From JAAEQG01 sp023133475 (lineage in GTDB: Bacteria > Planctomycetota > Phycisphaerae > UBA1845), in the NCBI GenBank assembly GCA_030631415.1, contig DAOVLE010000029.1, forward strand, positions 1-32,830: a stretch of DNA of 32,830 nt, given 5' to 3'. Below the pieces are notes generated by a model, which had not been told where the DNA came from, searched no databases, and was given only the letters and a program-made list of their open reading frames with translations. The stretch's first letter is position 1; each line of letters begins with the position of its first letter. Made by a program: the position numbers and the translations under genes. This document shows positions 30,692 through 32,830 of this stretch, in pieces.

Positions 30692-30760
30692 TGAACCGCC
30701 GGCACACTGGATATCAGATGCAGGTGGCGGGCATAACGCTTGAGAAGGAGATACAAATCC

Positions 30761-31831
30761 ATGGGAACATATTACGTTGACAACGATGTCGGGCCTACCG
30801 GAGGCAGCGGAACACAACAGGACCCGTATGGCATCGAGACCGCCATCGCGGCAGCCTCAGCCGGCGATACGTTCTATTGGCGCGGCGGCGGGGAAGGCGA
30901 CGTGGCCCCGGGGCATACGCTGGATTTCAACAAGGGAGGCACCGCATCAGCCCCCGTGTGGTGGATCGGCACCGACGACGACTGGAACCCGATCCCACCC
31001 GGGCAGATGCCAACCACCGGCGTTGATGCCAATAACGGGGCATACACCATTGTGCAAATTACTGCCGGGCACCAGATCATCGAGAACATTCGCATCCACA
31101 ACGCACTGCAAGGGCGAAACGGCACACAGACGGGATGTTATATCCTCGGCACGCGGATTCTCATGCGCAACTGCGTAGTTCACGATTGCGCAACGGGGAC
31201 AATCTCGGCCTATAGAGGCCATATCTTCATCGCATGCCGGGCATACGACGTGAACATCGGGTGGTTTATCACCTCTTCGACGTTCGGCAATGCGTGCTAC
31301 GCTTGTGTGGTCAACGACACGGACAGCTACGCTTTCAAGGTGTGTGCCTGCGCCAGTCTTGTTGCGTGCCGCGCATACAACATCGGAGGCAACGGCATCG
31401 AGCTATATCGTGACCATAGTCTGTCACAACCTATTGTCGTCGATCATTTTTCGGCTTACGATTGCGTCGATGGCGTCAGGGTAAACGCCTACAATAACAC
31501 CTATGCCAACGTGTTCAGCGTGACCAACAGTATCTTCGACACTTGTAGCGGTTATGCCATCAACATCACCACGCCGACCGGCCAGATGGGATTCATCTCC
31601 AACAACGCCAGCCGCAACTGCACCAGTGGGCAGGTGCCCAGCGGACGGACCGGGCTGATTAACGAAGGATGGGTTTCCCTGACCTCCTGCCCCTTCGTCG
31701 ATGCGGCGGCCGGCGACCTCGCTTTGGTTCGCAGTGCACCGGCAATCGGAGCCGCACTGGACGGCGGTGATCTCGGCGCGATCCAACGCAAGTTTGCCAA
31801 ACCTGCATATCCGGCGATCGGACTCACATAA
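30761..31831 (+). CDS. Cys-rich parallel beta-helix (tailspike- or pectate-lyase-like) protein
   Basis: A 356-aa protein with the look of a right-handed parallel beta-helix. It has an N-terminal cap (YYVDNDVGPTGGSGTQQDPY, then IETAIAAASAGDTFYWRGG) like the opening of many surface-located beta-helix proteins, then irregular rungs (IVQITAGHQIIENIRIHNAL, TRILMRNCVVHDCATGT, KVCACASLVACRAYNIGGNG, VFSVTNSIFDTCSGYAINIT). It has 13 cysteines, all between about residues 125 and 325, several in stacked-looking positions. It ends with DLALVRSAPAIGAALDGGDLGAIQ, a C-terminal motif of such proteins. There is no signal peptide, which fits assembly in a particle. AAGGAG precedes ATG 30761. A glycan-binding or -cleaving role is possible; no catalytic residues are identified. 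Confidence 0.75.
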   Translation: MGTYYVDNDVGPTGGSGTQQDPYGIETAIAAASAGDTFYWRGGGEGDVAPGHTLDFNKGGTASAPVWWIGTDDDWNPIPPGQMPTTGVDANNGAYTIVQITAGHQIIENIRIHNALQGRNGTQTGCYILGTRILMRNCVVHDCATGTISAYRGHIFIACRAYDVNIGWFITSSTFGNACYACVVNDTDSYAFKVCACASLVACRAYNIGGNGIELYRDHSLSQPIVVDHFSAYDCVDGVRVNAYNNTYANVFSVTNSIFDTCSGYAINITTPTGQMGFISNNASRNCTSGQVPSGRTGLINEGWVSLTSCPFVDAAAGDLALVRSAPAIGAALDGGDLGAIQRKFAKPAYPAIGLT

Positions 31832-31837
31832 AAGCGG

Positions 31838-31935
31838 AATGGAAAATGGAAAATGGAAAATGAAGGCGCCCTCGGTTGTGTGAGCAAACTTGCATTATGA
31901 GATGCGCCCCATTTTCAATTTTACATTTCCCATTT
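31838..31935. repeat. Facing heptamer arrays
   Basis: GGAAAAT copies (31838-31862) face degenerate CATTTTC / CATTTCC copies (31909-31935) across about 46 bases, as at 24254-24386. The right array ends 13 bases before the next start codon. Confidence 0.8.
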
Positions 31936-31948
31936 GAGAGCAAGAACC

Positions 31949-32521
31949 ATGATTTATGCAAAAAACATATCGAATCCGGTGTTTCTCGTTCCACTGGTGG
32001 ACCAGTATGGGGCTCCGGTTACGGGAGTGACCTCTCCTACCGTGTACCTGTCAAAGGACCAGGGAGCAAACGCCACCATCGTTCAGTGGGTGGAGACGAC
32101 CGACTTCACCTGGCACGAGTTGACCAGCAACGAGACGTGTAAGGGACTGTATAAGTTGCGGCAGGTGGACAACCCCAACGTCAATGCCGTGAGCGTGGAA
32201 GGGGCGTGCCTGCTGTCAGTGTACAAGACCGACCACGATACAGCAGCCGGCTCGGTGGCATATCAGGTGGAAGATCAATCAGCCGGCGGAACGCACTGCG
32301 GGGCGGTGGCTGACGCGGTGTGGGACGAAGCCCTCTCCGGGCATGACAGTGCCGGAACCGCCGGTGAGGAACTGCACCTGGCTAAAGCCATGGTCGCCAA
32401 TAAGCGCGTGCATACCATCGCGACCGGCGTGGACGTGGTCAAGGACAACGACGGGACAACGACACTGCGGACGATGACACCGTCCGACGGTGGAGACAGC
32501 ATTACCGTGACGCCGTCATGA
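31949..32521 (+). CDS. Phage-module tail protein with VWDE motif
   Basis: A 190-aa protein. The N-terminal ~100 residues are a beta-rich domain (NPVFLVPLVDQYGAPVTGVT, TDFTWHELTSNETCKGLYKL). Next comes the segment AVADAVWDEALSGHDSAGTA, a pattern I associate with tail-fibre or baseplate-upper proteins of phages, followed by helix (EELHLAKAMVANKRVHTIAT) and a strand-rich end (TTTLRTMTPSDGGDSITVTP). The start is ATG 31949 with AAGAA upstream, a weak site. It is the last recognisable gene; the 309 bases after it hold repeats only. Confidence 0.65.
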   Translation: MIYAKNISNPVFLVPLVDQYGAPVTGVTSPTVYLSKDQGANATIVQWVETTDFTWHELTSNETCKGLYKLRQVDNPNVNAVSVEGACLLSVYKTDHDTAAGSVAYQVEDQSAGGTHCGAVADAVWDEALSGHDSAGTAGEELHLAKAMVANKRVHTIATGVDVVKDNDGTTTLRTMTPSDGGDSITVTPS

Positions 32522-32577
32522 TTAGTATGACAGCGCTAGTGCCATTTTCGATCAGATAGTTTCGCGTTTCGACGGGT

Positions 32578-32794
32578 TGCGCTAGGCCCGGCATTTATGC
32601 CGGGTGAGAAGGCCGAACGAATACTCTTCCCCAGTTCCGCCTCGCCGCCTTCGGCGGCGAGGCGGAATTGGGGGGCAAAGGGAACCGCTCCAATACCCGG
32701 CATAAATGCCGGGCCTAGCGCAGCATGGGTGGCCCATCGCTTTAGCGGTGGGGGACACGCTCCAATACCCGGCATAAATGCCGGGCCTAGCGCA
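32578..32794. repeat. Nested cruciform repeat, GGCATTTATGCC family, at the module's right side
   Basis: Two perfect 28-base arms, 32578-32605 (TGCGCTAGGCCCGGC...) and 32695-32722, enclose a hairpin of about 20 base pairs with a TTC loop (32629-32673, GCCTCGCCG / CGGCGAGGC). A GGCCCATCGCTTTAGCGGTG fragment follows (32731 on), then a third copy of the arm at 32767-32794 in the same direction as the second. It fills the gene-free end of the window (32522-32830). Confidence 0.88.
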
Positions 32795-32830
32795 AGCCTG
32801 CCGCCACGAAACTCCCTCGCCGAAAAGCAC

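Overview
The window reads as a chromosome segment of a GC-rich, Gram-negative-type bacterium. Its gene content fits a planctomycete-like lineage, possibly Phycisphaerae: a GldA / GldFG / DUF4340 transporter operon, a TadG-like protein with a von Willebrand A domain, ThyX instead of ThyA, and a great density of short intergenic palindromes. That placement is inference; there is no rRNA or other marker gene here.

Left half (1-19237), cellular genes. On the minus strand are a lipoprotein, a secreted TPR protein with a Cys-rich tail, and a membrane polyferredoxin. On the plus strand follow a HIT-family nucleotide hydrolase/phosphorylase, trpB, and a VKOR-DsbA fusion for disulfide formation. A type I phosphodiesterase-like enzyme converges on the VKOR-DsbA gene. 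thyX follows and converges on a three-gene minus-strand operon: ABC ATPase, a fused permease/GldG protein, and a DUF4340 protein. A TadG/VWA protein ends at a strong intrinsic terminator at 19196-19237.

Right half (19473-32521), a phage-derived module with all genes on the plus strand. Its order follows the Mu head region: large terminase subunit, DUF935 portal, I-type protease/scaffold, cement-like protein, T-type major capsid protein, gp36-like DUF1320, and a gp37-like fusion. After these come a large hub-like protein and four small or fibre-like proteins, one a Cys-rich beta-helix. All reading frames are open and the terminase motifs are complete. No integrase, transposase, repressor, lysis gene, small terminase subunit, tail sheath, tube or tape measure is visible before the window ends.

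Spacers. Almost every intergenic space in both halves is filled with the same few repeat families: GTAGGGCGGG hairpins, GTAGGTCGGGTC elements, CGCAGAGA elements, GGCCCATCGCTTTAGC elements, a TCGCGGTACTGATT element, and heptanucleotide tandem repeats. They lie against stop codons, sometimes supplying the stop, and just upstream of ribosome-binding sites. Their presence between capsid genes, where phages normally pack genes tightly, is the strongest sign that the module has long been resident and may be domesticated.
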